From Undibacterium sp. KW1 (GTDB lineage Bacteria; Pseudomonadota; Gammaproteobacteria; Burkholderiales; Burkholderiaceae_D): a stretch of DNA of 64,000 bases. Both the position numbers and the translations under genes were made by a program. The first letter of the stretch is position 1. Each line of letters begins with the position of its first letter. Positions 9,156 to 18,099 of this stretch are shown here, one piece after another. The notes beneath the pieces are model-generated. The model made no database searches, was not told the DNA's origin, and was given only the letters and a program-made list of their open reading frames with translations. Where the stretch lies: NCBI RefSeq assembly GCF_009937955.1, contig NZ_AP018439.1, positions 2,232,001 through 2,296,000 of the forward strand, read 5' to 3'.

Positions 9156-9877
9156 TAGGTTTGATACTGGTGGTACTTGGCATCGTCAGCGGCCAACTGA
9201 TCGAGGGCGGGCGCCTGTCTTCGCTGGTGCAACCAGCTGCTTTTGTGATTGTGGTCATTGGTACCCTCGGTGCGGTACTCTTGCAAAGCAGGATGAACAC
9301 CTTCGTGCGTGGTGTGCGCATGTTGCGCTGGGTAGTGTCTGAACCACCTGACAGCAGCAAGAAAAATATTGCCGATGCACTGATCTGGAGTGTGGTGGCA
9401 AGGCGTGAAGGCTTCCTGAGCCTGGAACGTTACATGAATGCTTCTACCGACCCCTTCATAGGCAAAGGCTTGCGCCTGGTGATCGATGGCATAGACCCGA
9501 TACGCTTGAAAGACATACTGGATGTCGATATTTCACTGTATGAAATGGAGCAGCGTCAGGCCGCTAAAATCTGGGAGTCTGCGGGCGGGTATTCCCCGAC
9601 CATAGGTATTCTTGGGGCAGTGCTGGGGCTTATCCATGTCATGGAAAATCTCAGTGACCCATCCAAGCTTGGTGGTGGTATTGCTGTTGCCTTTGTGGCC
9701 ACTATCTACGGTGTGGGCCTGGCTAACCTGTTATTTTTGCCCGTCAGTAATAAACTCAAGGAAATCATAGGCCGCGAAGTGACGCGCCGTGAAATGTTGT
9801 CCGATATTTTTTATAGTATTGCTCTGGGCGACAGCCCGCGCGTGGTGGAAGAAAGACTGACCAATCACCGCAATTAA
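9137..9877 (+). CDS. motC: Flagellar motor stator protein MotC (MotA family)
   Basis: This 246-residue protein is a MotA-type stator subunit with four membrane segments (two N-terminal, two near 145-200) and a cytoplasmic loop that contacts the rotor. It resembles Pseudomonas MotC, the second stator set, and is followed by the matching motD. The GTG start at 9137 is supported by AAGGGAGA about 7 nt upstream. It overlaps fliA by 19 nt. In Pseudomonas, che genes separate fliA from motCD; here they are absent. Confidence 0.9.
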   Translation: MDWASIVGLILVVLGIVSGQLIEGGRLSSLVQPAAFVIVVIGTLGAVLLQSRMNTFVRGVRMLRWVVSEPPDSSKKNIADALIWSVVARREGFLSLERYMNASTDPFIGKGLRLVIDGIDPIRLKDILDVDISLYEMEQRQAAKIWESAGGYSPTIGILGAVLGLIHVMENLSDPSKLGGGIAVAFVATIYGVGLANLLFLPVSNKLKEIIGREVTRREMLSDIFYSIALGDSPRVVEERLTNHRN

Positions 9878-9907
9878 GCGATGCAGTGACATTGAAAAAA
9901 TACACTT

Positions 9908-10759
9908 ATGGCAAGAAAAAAATACCACGAAGAACCAGACAACCATGAGAGATGGCTGGTTTCTTACGCGGATTTTATTACCTTGCTGTTTGCGTTTTTT
10001 GTTGTCATGTATGCCATCTCCTCCCTGAACGAGGGCAAATACCGGGTCTTGTCCAACTCACTGACCGGTGCCTTTGGCAAAGTCATGACGGTGAATCCCA
10101 AGCCTGTCGATGCGCAACTTGAACAAAAAATCAAGCTCGACCCCTTGCCTCTGGTCAAAAACCGTATCAATGAAGGTTTGCGCAAAGAAAAAGCGCAAAT
10201 GACGACCATGGCCAAAGATATCATGACCGTGCTGGAGCCTCTGGTGCGCGAAGGCAAGGTCAGGGTTACCCAGACCAGCCGCGGTATTACCATAGAAATC
10301 AATGCCAGCCTCTTGTTTGCTCCTGGTGATGCGCGCCTGAATGTCGATTCCATACAGGCACTGAGGGCGATTGCCGGTGTCCTCAAGCTTGATACCCATG
10401 CCATACAGGTAGAGGGACATACTGACAATCTGCCTATCAGTAACCCCATTTTTCCCTCCAATTGGGAATTATCGGCCGTACGTGCCAGCACGGTCGCCCG
10501 TTTGCTCACGGAAAATGGTGTCGATGAAAACCGCGTGACTGCAGTAGGGCAGGGCGCAAAGCTGCCTGTCAGTGACAATGACACGCCAGAAGCGCGGGCC
10601 AGGAACAGGCGTGTATCCGTCACCATACTGGCAGTATTGCCTGAGCCTGTGATAGAGGTGCCCTTGAGCCCAGCATCTGGGGCGGCGGCAACATCATTGC
10701 CCTCACCAGCAACGCGGCCAGCGGCGGCATCTTTGTCTGGCGCGGCACCGGGGCCTTGA
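9908..10759 (+). CDS. motD: Flagellar motor stator protein MotD (MotB family)
   Basis: MotD (283 residues) pairs with MotC to form the proton channel and anchor it to peptidoglycan. A single N-terminal helix carries the proton-binding aspartate, D22 in SYADFITLLFAFFVVMYA. The C-terminal OmpA-like domain has the EGHTDN motif and the NWELSAVRAS and VGQGAKLP segments that bind peptidoglycan. After about residue 240 there is a proline/alanine/serine-rich tail not needed for the fold. It follows motC by 30 bp. Confidence 0.92.
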   Translation: MARKKYHEEPDNHERWLVSYADFITLLFAFFVVMYAISSLNEGKYRVLSNSLTGAFGKVMTVNPKPVDAQLEQKIKLDPLPLVKNRINEGLRKEKAQMTTMAKDIMTVLEPLVREGKVRVTQTSRGITIEINASLLFAPGDARLNVDSIQALRAIAGVLKLDTHAIQVEGHTDNLPISNPIFPSNWELSAVRASTVARLLTENGVDENRVTAVGQGAKLPVSDNDTPEARARNRRVSVTILAVLPEPVIEVPLSPASGAAATSLPSPATRPAAASLSGAAPGP

Positions 10760-10913
10760 AAACCTGAAAATCCTGAAGATTAAGGAGTTTTTCCAGTTGC
10801 TGGCGGGATAGTCGGCGCAGTACGGTCATGCTAGCGAAGTCGTGTTCAGAGTTAGTCGCCAGCGAAAATCACCAGCGCTTCATCAATGCGCAAGCAGGAT
10901 CGCACAAGCACCG

Positions 10914-11342
10914 TCAGGTGGCGATATAGCCCTTGCCTGGCGTAGTTTTGACGGTTGATTGACCGTTGGGGCCATACATGGAGCCGGCCTGATTGTTGTT
11001 TTTTTGCAATAGATGCAAGGTTGCCTGGTTCAGCGATAGTCTGCGGTTGATCAGCAAACCATTGGTGCGGTTGTCTTCTTTGGCTTGCACAGTCAGTTGC
11101 AATAAAGCATCCCAGTCCTGTGCACTGGTTTGGGCGACGCCGGCTTGCTGCAAATAAGCCTGCATGCCGTCTATATCAGCATTAAATCCAAGTTCATTCA
11201 AAAAGCTGTTACGCTTTTTTTCCAGTTCTGTCATTTTGACCACAAGCTGTCCCTTGCTCTGGGTAAAGTCATTGAGCTGGACTATATCGCTTTCTACCAA
11301 TGCCGCTTGCTCTTGCTTGAGCAAGTCAGTGAGCGAAGACAT
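10914..11342 (-). CDS. flgN: FlgN export chaperone for FlgK and FlgL
   Basis: FlgN (142 residues) is a cytoplasmic helical chaperone that delivers the junction proteins FlgK and FlgL to the export gate. Most of the sequence is predicted coiled coil. A conserved SMYGPNGQS stretch lies near the C-terminus. The start at 11342 is chosen because AAGAGGTGA lies 7 nt upstream. An in-frame ATG at 11405 would extend it by 21 residues but has no such site. It follows flgM, and its clients flgK and flgL lie 9-12 kb away. Confidence 0.88.
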   Translation of the reverse strand: MSSLTDLLKQEQAALVESDIVQLNDFTQSKGQLVVKMTELEKKRNSFLNELGFNADIDGMQAYLQQAGVAQTSAQDWDALLQLTVQAKEDNRTNGLLINRRLSLNQATLHLLQKNNNQAGSMYGPNGQSTVKTTPGKGYIAT

Positions 11343-11408
11343 GATGCTCACCTCTTCTTGCAGGCATTGTTGAATAGCGCTATGTCTGGAACCTGTTGCG
11401 TTCATTTT

Positions 11409-11714
11409 TTAACGTTTTCTGGCGTTGAGCAAATCTTTAACTGTTTCCAGAAGCCCATCAGCGACTTTTTCCGAATTGACCTGGAAGCGTCCTTCGGAAA
11501 TGGCCAGCTTGATAGCTTCCACCTTCTTCGTCTCAAACACAGCATTGCTCGCCTGCGTACTTTGCAAGGCTTGCAACTGTGAAGACAGGGTCGAAATTTG
11601 TACTTTCGTCGAATTCGCCACGGGTACCGCGGTTTCTGCGGGTTTTTCCGTGCGAGCCTGTTGCGGGCTGACTGGCAGTCCCGCTGTCTTATTTAGTGCG
11701 TCATCAATTTTCAC
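11409..11714 (-). CDS. flgM: Anti-sigma-28 factor FlgM
   Basis: FlgM (101 residues) holds sigma-28 inactive until the hook is complete, then is exported. The N-terminus VKIDDALNKTAGLP is the family signature. The C-terminal half, which binds FliA, includes VEAIKLAISEGRFQVNSEKVADGLL. I chose GTG 11714 because GAGGG lies 7 nt upstream and the family begins here; an upstream ATG at 11747 is in frame. A consensus sigma-28 promoter lies at 11759-11785, so FlgM would be induced by the factor it inhibits. Confidence 0.93.
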   Translation of the reverse strand: MKIDDALNKTAGLPVSPQQARTEKPAETAVPVANSTKVQISTLSSQLQALQSTQASNAVFETKKVEAIKLAISEGRFQVNSEKVADGLLETVKDLLNARKR

Positions 11715-11758
11715 AGCGATACCCTCTAGTGTGGGACTTACAAACATCTACATCCAGT

Positions 11759-11785
11759 TTATCGGCTGTGTAATTTTAAACTTTA
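11759..11785 (-). promoter_or_regulatory. Sigma-28 (FliA) promoter of flgM-flgN
   Basis: Read on the minus strand, this is TAAAGTTT, 11 bases, GCCGATAA, an exact match to the sigma-28 consensus. The -10 box ends 45 bp before the flgM GTG. Negative feedback by FlgM on FliA is the expected circuit. Confidence 0.92.
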
Positions 11786-11841
11786 ACCTTACTGTAAAAA
11801 AATATTGCATGTGCTTAATTCCAGCTACAAATATCTTGCCA

Positions 11842-12567
11842 TCAGTAAACTATTTCTATAATGCCACCATTCTTCGCAACGCCACTGATGGTTTGCCCTG
11901 AACTGGTCTTGGCCTTGGCAATTTGTCCATCTGCCGCATTATTAAGGGCGATGGCATCTGTTGTCACCTGGAAACCTGGGCCGTTGCTGATGACCCGCAC
12001 TGATTGCCCTTGTTGCACGACTGCAGGGCTTTTCAGGGCATCAAGACGCATGACACCACCAGAAGCCATGGAGACCTGCATGGTTTTGCCTATCGCCTGT
12101 TCAGGCGCGGTGATGACGCCGGCGGGCAATTTCGCAATATCACCCCTTTGTTTGCTTAAATCGCTGAGTGAGATAACTTGTCCATGGGTAAGCGCATTGG
12201 CTGCCACGTAGTAATCTGCCGTCACCTGCACATTTGCTTGCAAATACACCAGCCAGGGGGCAGGGGCAGTGCAGCGTATTGCCAGAGTGACCTTGCCCCA
12301 GGGTTTGCTGCCAGGCAATAAATAAGGATTGGGGTTGTCGCAGGCCTGGAGATTGAGGCGTTTATCGACTTCGCCTACTGTTACCTGTACGTCATTGCTG
12401 AGACCTGATGCCTGTAGTGTCAAAAAGTCCAGGGCGATCTGGCGCAACTGTGCAGCATCCTGGACCTGGCTTATCGGAGCGGCCTGGCTCAGGCATGCCA
12501 GGCTCATCAAGGACAGGGCCAAAACTTGCTTGCGGTTGGGTTTGCTGAATATCTTTGCGGCTTTCAT
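11842..12567 (-). CDS. flgA: Flagellar P-ring assembly chaperone FlgA
   Basis: FlgA (241 residues) is a periplasmic chaperone for P-ring assembly by FlgI. A signal peptide covers roughly residues 1-29, with a likely cleavage after SQA. The C-terminal SAF domain (about 120-241) contains VISLSDLSKQRGDIAKLPAGVI and the terminal GGIIEIVY. The start is ATG 12567 or the adjacent ATG 12570; AGGAAA lies just upstream and spacing favours 12567. It is divergent from flgB across about 185 bp. Confidence 0.9.
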   Translation of the reverse strand: MKAAKIFSKPNRKQVLALSLMSLACLSQAAPISQVQDAAQLRQIALDFLTLQASGLSNDVQVTVGEVDKRLNLQACDNPNPYLLPGSKPWGKVTLAIRCTAPAPWLVYLQANVQVTADYYVAANALTHGQVISLSDLSKQRGDIAKLPAGVITAPEQAIGKTMQVSMASGGVMRLDALKSPAVVQQGQSVRVISNGPGFQVTTDAIALNNAADGQIAKAKTSSGQTISGVAKNGGIIEIVY

Positions 12568-12752
12568 CATGTTTCCTGCCGGGGTTGCGCTGAACTCCAT
12601 TTTAGGATTTGCGGGTTTTTTTGAATGCCTGAATAAACGGGTTTTTCCCTTTCTGCTTGCCTGATCAAATTTGTGCTCTGACGAATAAGATGCAAGGTAT
12701 AGAAAACCCTTGTGTGCCTCAAGCGTACTGTGCGATGGCGAAGGAGAGAAAG

Positions 12753-13157
12753 ATGGTTGGCAGGTTAGATGACTTTTTGAAATTCCATGAGGCTGCACTA
12801 TCAGTGCGTGGTCAGCGTCAGCAGTTGCTCGCATCCAATATTGCCAATGCTGATACGCCCAATTACAAGGCGAAGGACATCGATTTTTCCAGTGCACTCA
12901 GTCATGCCCTGGGACAAAACCTGAACCAGTCGCCAACGGCGCTGGCCAAGACTGCCGCACAGCATATCGATACACCGGGTAGCGTGGCAGGCATGGCACC
13001 ACAATACCGGCCCACGGTACAGGGTAGTGTTGATGGCAATACGGTTGATATGGATGTGGAACGCAATCAGTTTACCGACAATGCACTGCGTTATGAGGCT
13101 AGCCTGACCATCATCAATATGCAGATCAAGAATATGTTGGCAGCGATACAGGGATAA
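12753..13157 (+). CDS. flgB: Flagellar proximal rod protein FlgB
   Basis: FlgB (134 residues) is a proximal rod subunit exported through the basal body. The N-terminal rod signature LLASNIANADTPNYKAKDIDF and the C-terminal helix RYEASLTIINMQIKNMLAAIQG match the family. The start ATG 12753 has AAGGAGA 6 nt upstream; an in-frame start at 12657 would add 32 residues unlike the family. It leads flgBCDEFGHIJ. Confidence 0.95.
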   Translation: MVGRLDDFLKFHEAALSVRGQRQQLLASNIANADTPNYKAKDIDFSSALSHALGQNLNQSPTALAKTAAQHIDTPGSVAGMAPQYRPTVQGSVDGNTVDMDVERNQFTDNALRYEASLTIINMQIKNMLAAIQG

Positions 13158-13172
13158 ACAAGGATAACCATC

Positions 13173-13577
13173 ATGTCACTCTTTAATGTCTTCAATGTTG
13201 CCGGATCGGCCATGAGCGCGCAGTCGCAGCGCCTGAATGTGGTGACCAGTAACCTGGCCAATGCCGACAGTGTCACCAGCTCGGACGGTACGCCTTACAA
13301 GGCCAAGCAGGTGGTATTCAGTGCGGTGCCGGTAGCGGGTACGGCTTCTACCGCCGTCAAGGTAAATGAGGTTGTAGAAGATACTAATCCGCCTAAACTG
13401 ATGTATGACCCAAAACACCCGATGGCAGATGAAAAAGGTTATGTCGCCATGCCTAATGTGAATGTGGTGGAAGAAATGGTGAATATGATTTCAGCATCAC
13501 GTTCATATCAAAACAATGTAGAAGTCATGAATGCAGCAAAAACCATGCTGCTGAAAACCTTGACTTTAGGGCAATAA
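13173..13577 (+). CDS. flgC: Flagellar proximal rod protein FlgC
   Basis: FlgC (134 residues) is a proximal rod subunit. The N-terminal axial motif is [21 protein letters not shown]. The C-terminal signature is [37 protein letters not shown]. The start follows AAGGATAACC. It is 15 bp from flgB. Confidence 0.96.
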   Translation: MSLFNVFNVAGSAMSAQSQRLNVVTSNLANADSVTSSDGTPYKAKQVVFSAVPVAGTASTAVKVNEVVEDTNPPKLMYDPKHPMADEKGYVAMPNVNVVEEMVNMISASRSYQNNVEVMNAAKTMLLKTLTLGQ

Positions 13578-13598
13578 GATTTTTGTAAGGAATAAATC

Positions 13599-14276
13599 AT
13601 GGCTACCACCAGCGGCGTACAAAGCAGCACCGTCGATCCAGCTTTGCTGACAACGATGAACGGGGCAAAGGCATCAACCAATTCGACTGAAGATGCAAAA
13701 AACACTTTCATGACTCTGCTGGTAACCCAGCTCAAGAATCAGGACCCGTTGAACCCCATGGACAATGCCCAGGTGACCAGCCAGCTTGCGCAATTATCAA
13801 CGGTCTCGGGTATCGATAAACTCAATGCGTCGGTGACTGCGCTGAGTGCCAGTTTCCAGAATGGCCAAAACCTGCAGGCGGCCAATATGATAGGTCATGG
13901 CGTGATCGCGCCAGGCAATACCATGGTCGTGACCGATGGCAAGGGGATTTATGGCCTTGAGTTGCCACAGGCAGCCAGCAATGTTGATGTCGTGATACGC
14001 GACAGCTCCAATGTCGTGGTAAGGAAAATGACCCTCGGTGCCTTGCCGCAAGGCGTGAATACCCTGACCTGGGATGGCAAGACCGATGCAGGTGCGACAG
14101 CGGCTAACGGTGCCTATAAATTCGAGTTTGTTGCCAATGCGGCAGATAAAAAACTGGATGTAACCAGCCTCGCATTTGGCGTGGTTTCCAGCATCACCTC
14201 GGGCTCCCAGGGCTTGAAGCTCAGCCTACCCAATATTGGTGATGTCAGTATGAATGATGTAAGACAAATTTATTGA
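13599..14276 (+). CDS. flgD: Hook capping protein FlgD
   Basis: FlgD (225 residues) forms the removable cap that guides hook polymerisation by FlgE. The N-terminal export and assembly region has FMTLLVTQLKNQDPLNPMDNAQVTSQLAQLSTV. A FlgD Ig-like/tudor region follows (about 80-200), including GVNTLTWDGKTDAGATAANG. The start follows GTAAGGAATAAATC. It lies between flgC and flgE as usual. Confidence 0.95.
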   Translation: MATTSGVQSSTVDPALLTTMNGAKASTNSTEDAKNTFMTLLVTQLKNQDPLNPMDNAQVTSQLAQLSTVSGIDKLNASVTALSASFQNGQNLQAANMIGHGVIAPGNTMVVTDGKGIYGLELPQAASNVDVVIRDSSNVVVRKMTLGALPQGVNTLTWDGKTDAGATAANGAYKFEFVANAADKKLDVTSLAFGVVSSITSGSQGLKLSLPNIGDVSMNDVRQIY

Positions 14277-14348
14277 TCCTTGGAGTAATCCTGTATCAAA
14301 TCCTGCGGTAAAAAGTGAACGAACTAGCCTAAGTAAGGGAGAAATATC

Positions 14349-15683
14349 ATGGGTTTTCAACAAGGACTGAGTGGACTGAATGCCGCTTCCAAATCCCTGG
14401 ATGTGATTGGTAATAATATTGCCAATGCCAGCACCGTCGGTTTCAAGCAAGGACAAACGCAATTTGCCGACGTCTATGCCAATTCACTTAATGGCTCTTC
14501 TGGGGGGACTGTGGGTATTGGTACTAAAGTGTCTGGCGTGGTGCAGCAATTCACGCAGGGCAATATCTCAACGACAAATAACCCGCTTGATATCGCCATC
14601 AATGGTGGCGGCTTTTTCCGCATGTCCACCAATGGTGCGATTACCTATACACGTAATGGCCAGTTCCAGCTTGATAAGCTCGGTAACATTGTCAACGCGC
14701 AAGGAGCGCAATTGACAGGTTATGTAGCGAATTCTGCAGGTGTATTATCGACTGGCGCCGCTGCGCCTATCAATATCAATACGGCAGACATTCCGCCAGC
14801 GCAGACGACGACCATCAATGCAGTCATGAACCTCGATTCGCGCAAATTGGTTCCCGGTACACAATTGCCAGCGACCATACCGCCAGTGATTACCCCTATC
14901 GCATTCAGTGCGACTGATCCGACTACTTATAATAGCTCGACTTCGGTCGCTGTATTTGACAGTCTGGGTAATTCGCATGTGGTCCAGTCATTTTTTGTCA
15001 AACGTGATAACACAGCCCCTGCGCCGACCCCACCCGTAACAATTGAGTGGGATGTCTTTGCTACAGTCGATGGTGTTTTGATTAATGGTGCTGGCGCTAC
15101 CACCAACTCCATCACCCGGCTTGGTTTTGATAATTTGGGTAAGCTAAGTGCGGTTACCCCACCATTCTCTGCCACAGATCCACGTGCAACCACCTTGACC
15201 GTGCCTGTCAGTACCGGTGCTGTTACACCTATCAATACTACTTTAAATATCAAATACGATTTCACTGGTACTACGCAATTCGGCTCTGATTTCAGCGTCA
15301 GTAAAAACACCCAGGACGGTTATGCATCCGGCAAACTGGCGAAGTTCAATACAGCCAAGGACGGTACTATCGTCGGTAGTTATACCAATGGTAAAACTTC
15401 AGTTCTGGCGCAAGTGGTATTGGCGAATTTTACCAATCCTAACGGTCTGCAATCGACGGGCGACAACCAGTGGATAGAAACAGCGGCTTCTGGTAATTCT
15501 CTGGTTGGTCCGCCAAATTCGGGCAGTCTGGGTACGCTGACTTCATCAGCGACAGAAGATTCAAATACTGACCTGACGGGTGAGCTGGTGAATATGATTA
15601 CTGCACAGCGCGTCTATCAGGCAAATGCGCAAACCATCAAAACGCAGGATCAGGTTTTGCAGACACTGGTCAACCTGCGTTAA
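14349..15683 (+). CDS. flgE: Flagellar hook protein FlgE
   Basis: FlgE (444 residues) polymerises into the hook. The N-terminus (GLSGLNAASKSLDVIGNNIANASTVGFK) and C-terminus (ELVNMITAQRVYQANAQTIKTQDQVLQTLVNLR) are the axial-protein ends that form the D0 coiled coils. The middle (about 70-360) is the variable surface domain. AAGGGAG lies before the ATG. The length is near the usual 400-450. Confidence 0.96.
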   Translation: MGFQQGLSGLNAASKSLDVIGNNIANASTVGFKQGQTQFADVYANSLNGSSGGTVGIGTKVSGVVQQFTQGNISTTNNPLDIAINGGGFFRMSTNGAITYTRNGQFQLDKLGNIVNAQGAQLTGYVANSAGVLSTGAAAPININTADIPPAQTTTINAVMNLDSRKLVPGTQLPATIPPVITPIAFSATDPTTYNSSTSVAVFDSLGNSHVVQSFFVKRDNTAPAPTPPVTIEWDVFATVDGVLINGAGATTNSITRLGFDNLGKLSAVTPPFSATDPRATTLTVPVSTGAVTPINTTLNIKYDFTGTTQFGSDFSVSKNTQDGYASGKLAKFNTAKDGTIVGSYTNGKTSVLAQVVLANFTNPNGLQSTGDNQWIETAASGNSLVGPPNSGSLGTLTSSATEDSNTDLTGELVNMITAQRVYQANAQTIKTQDQVLQTLVNLR

Positions 15684-15743
15684 TGGTGATTTTTATTTGA
15701 ATTGACATGCGTCTTTTAAATCTCAGGCAAACAGGAGCAGCTC

Positions 15744-16484
15744 ATGGATAGACTGGTATATACCGCGATGACCGGTGCCAAGCATATCCTTGAGCAGCAG
15801 GCTACCGTCTCGCATAATCTGGCCAATGTCTCGACCACGGGTTTCCGGGCGCAGCTTGATTCATTCCGTGCCGTGCCTGTCAAAAGCAATGGTCTCGCTA
15901 CCCGCGCTTTTGTCGTTGATGCTACAGTCGGCACGGACTTTTCTACCGGCGCCATGCAAAACACAGGGCGTGAACTGGATGTGGCAGTCGAAGGCAAGGG
16001 CTGGCTGGTGGTGGAGAAGGCGGATGGCACTGAGGCCTTTACCAGGCATGGTAGTTTGAAGGTCAATGAAAACGGTATTTTGCAAACCCAAAGTGGGTTG
16101 AATGTCGTCGGTGATGGCGGTCCCATCACCATCCCGCCGGAAGTATCGATTGCGATTGCCAAGGACGGTACGGTATCGACCATACCGACTGGCACCAAGC
16201 CAAATGCGGTGCAAGTCATAGGTCGCCTGAAACTGGTCAATCCGCCGGAAGAAAACCTGGTGCGCGGCGATGATGGTTTGTTCAAAACCAAGGACGGTAA
16301 TGCGGTTGATGCCGATCCCCTGGTAGGTGTGGCAGGCGGCATGCTGGAAAACAGTAATGTGAATGTCGTCGAATCCATGGTCAACATGATTAATCTGGCG
16401 CGCAGCTTTGAAATGCAAATGAAGCTTTTGCAGAATGCCGAGAATAACGCCACTAAAGCCAGTCAGATCCTGACTTTGAGTTGA
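15744..16484 (+). CDS. flgF: Flagellar rod protein FlgF
   Basis: FlgF (246 residues) is a rod subunit between the proximal rod and FlgG. The N-terminus MDRLVYTAMTGAKHILEQQ, the HNLANVSTTGFRAQL motif and the C-terminal NVNVVESMVNMINLARSFEMQMKLL match the family. ACAGGAGCAG precedes the start. Confidence 0.95.
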   Translation: MDRLVYTAMTGAKHILEQQATVSHNLANVSTTGFRAQLDSFRAVPVKSNGLATRAFVVDATVGTDFSTGAMQNTGRELDVAVEGKGWLVVEKADGTEAFTRHGSLKVNENGILQTQSGLNVVGDGGPITIPPEVSIAIAKDGTVSTIPTGTKPNAVQVIGRLKLVNPPEENLVRGDDGLFKTKDGNAVDADPLVGVAGGMLENSNVNVVESMVNMINLARSFEMQMKLLQNAENNATKASQILTLS

Positions 16485-16570
16485 GTGCTGATGTAGCACA
16501 ATAGCCTTGTAGAAGTCTTTGCCGCGAAGATAAAGCGACGCAAAGTAAACCAGGGCAAAAGGGGAAAGCA

Positions 16571-17353
16571 ATGATACGTTCACTATGGATAGCCAAGACT
16601 GGCCTGGATGCGCAGCAAACGCAGATGGATGTCGTATCCAATAACCTGGCCAACGTCAGCACCAATGGCTTTAAACGTTCACGTGCCGTGTTCGAGGATT
16701 TGCTGTACCAAAATATTCGCCAGCCCGGCGCGCAAAGCTCGCAGCAGACGCAATTGCCGTCCGGCCTGCAACTCGGTACTGGTGTGCGCCCGGTTGCAAC
16801 AGAAAAGATTTTCACGCAAGGCAATTTGCAACAGACCGGTAATAGCAAGGACGTGGCAATTCAGGGGCAGGGATTCTTCCAGGTTCTGCTGCCTGATGGT
16901 TCTACTGCCTATACCCGTGACGGTTCCTTCCAGACAGATAATCAGGGGCAGTTGGTGACCTCCAGCGGTTTTGTGATTCAGCCAGCGATTACTATTCCTG
17001 CCAACGCACAATCGATTACGGTGGGGCGCGATGGTACGGTTTCTGTCACCCAGCCAGGTTCGGTAGCGCCTGTGCAGGTCGGTTCACTGCAATTGGCTAC
17101 ATTCATCAACCCGGCTGGTTTGATGGCGATGGGTGAAAATCTGTACGTAGAAACGGCGGCCTCTGGCAATCCGGGTACGAATACACCCGGCACCAATGGC
17201 GCTGGCTTGCTGATGCAAAGCTTTGTAGAAACATCGAACGTGAACGTGGCAGAAGAGTTGGTCAATATGATACAGACCCAGCGCGCTTATGAAATCAACA
17301 GCAAGGCGATCACTACTTCAGACCAGATGTTGCAACGACTGTCGCAACTGTAA
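16571..17353 (+). CDS. flgG: Flagellar distal rod protein FlgG
   Basis: FlgG (260 residues) builds the distal rod, the shaft passing through the L and P rings. [20 protein letters not shown] and [19 protein letters not shown] are the N-terminal signature, and [25 protein letters not shown] the C-terminal one. GGGGAAAG precedes the ATG. Length is typical at 260. Confidence 0.97.
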   Translation: MIRSLWIAKTGLDAQQTQMDVVSNNLANVSTNGFKRSRAVFEDLLYQNIRQPGAQSSQQTQLPSGLQLGTGVRPVATEKIFTQGNLQQTGNSKDVAIQGQGFFQVLLPDGSTAYTRDGSFQTDNQGQLVTSSGFVIQPAITIPANAQSITVGRDGTVSVTQPGSVAPVQVGSLQLATFINPAGLMAMGENLYVETAASGNPGTNTPGTNGAGLLMQSFVETSNVNVAEELVNMIQTQRAYEINSKAITTSDQMLQRLSQL

Positions 17354-17398
17354 TGAATTAACTGGCACCCATGCGGATGTATCCTGGTGGGTGAACAC

Positions 17399-18067
17399 AT
17401 GATGACCTATACAAAATTATCCCTGCTCTTGCCATTGCTGGCACTCACGGCTTGCGCCATGACGCCACCACCTATCGTGCACCAGCCCACATCCATTCCG
17501 GCGCAATCAGCCAGGCCACAAAAGCAGGCGAATGGTGCAATTTTCCAGCAAGCCACTTATCGCCCTTTGTATGAAGATGCGCGGGCCCGTCTGGTAGGCG
17601 ACACCCTGACCATATCCATCGTTGAGAAAACATCTGCGGGCAAAGCTGCTGCTGCGTCCAACAGCAAGTCTGGCGCAGCTTCTTTCGCTGCACCTACGGT
17701 ATTTGGTGTGCCGGCAACGACCACGGCACAGGCCAGTCTGGCGACTTCTTCATCGACCAAATATGATGAAAAGGGCGCACAGACGGCCAGTAATAATTTT
17801 ACCGGCACGATTGCCGTCACTGTCATCGATGTGCTGCCTAACGGGAATTTGCTGGTCAGCGGTGAGAAACAACTGGCCTTTGATAAAGGGGCAGAGTTCG
17901 TGCGTTTTTCTGGTGTGATCAACCCCACCACGATAGCCGCAGGCAATGTCGTCGCTTCTACACAGGTTGCAGATGCGCGATTTGAATATCGCTCCACATC
18001 GAAGATTGATATGACAGAAATGAGTTCGATGTTTTCGCGGTTTTTCCTTAGCTTCCTTCCTTTATAG
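17399..18067 (+). CDS. flgH: Flagellar L-ring lipoprotein FlgH
   Basis: FlgH (222 residues) forms the outer-membrane L ring. It has a lipoprotein signal with lipobox LTAC, so the lipidated cysteine is residue 19. The conserved core includes LYEDARARLVGDTLTI and the C-terminal RFEYRSTSKIDMTEMSSMFSRFF. I chose ATG 17399 (GGTGGG 7 nt upstream); GTG 17387 and ATG 17402 are alternatives that keep the lipobox. Confidence 0.94.
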   Translation: MMTYTKLSLLLPLLALTACAMTPPPIVHQPTSIPAQSARPQKQANGAIFQQATYRPLYEDARARLVGDTLTISIVEKTSAGKAAAASNSKSGAASFAAPTVFGVPATTTAQASLATSSSTKYDEKGAQTASNNFTGTIAVTVIDVLPNGNLLVSGEKQLAFDKGAEFVRFSGVINPTTIAAGNVVASTQVADARFEYRSTSKIDMTEMSSMFSRFFLSFLPL

Positions 18068-18099
18068 CGAATTTTTTAGCAAACTCTCAGGGTAGTTTT

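Noticed and set aside
12568..12752. Sigma-54 or sigma-28 promoter between flgA and flgB
   Set aside because: No acceptable -24/-12 or TAAA/GCCGATAA pair was found with correct spacing.
15716..16583. Two long minus-strand frames opposite flgF
   Set aside because: Both are shadows of the flgF coding pattern.
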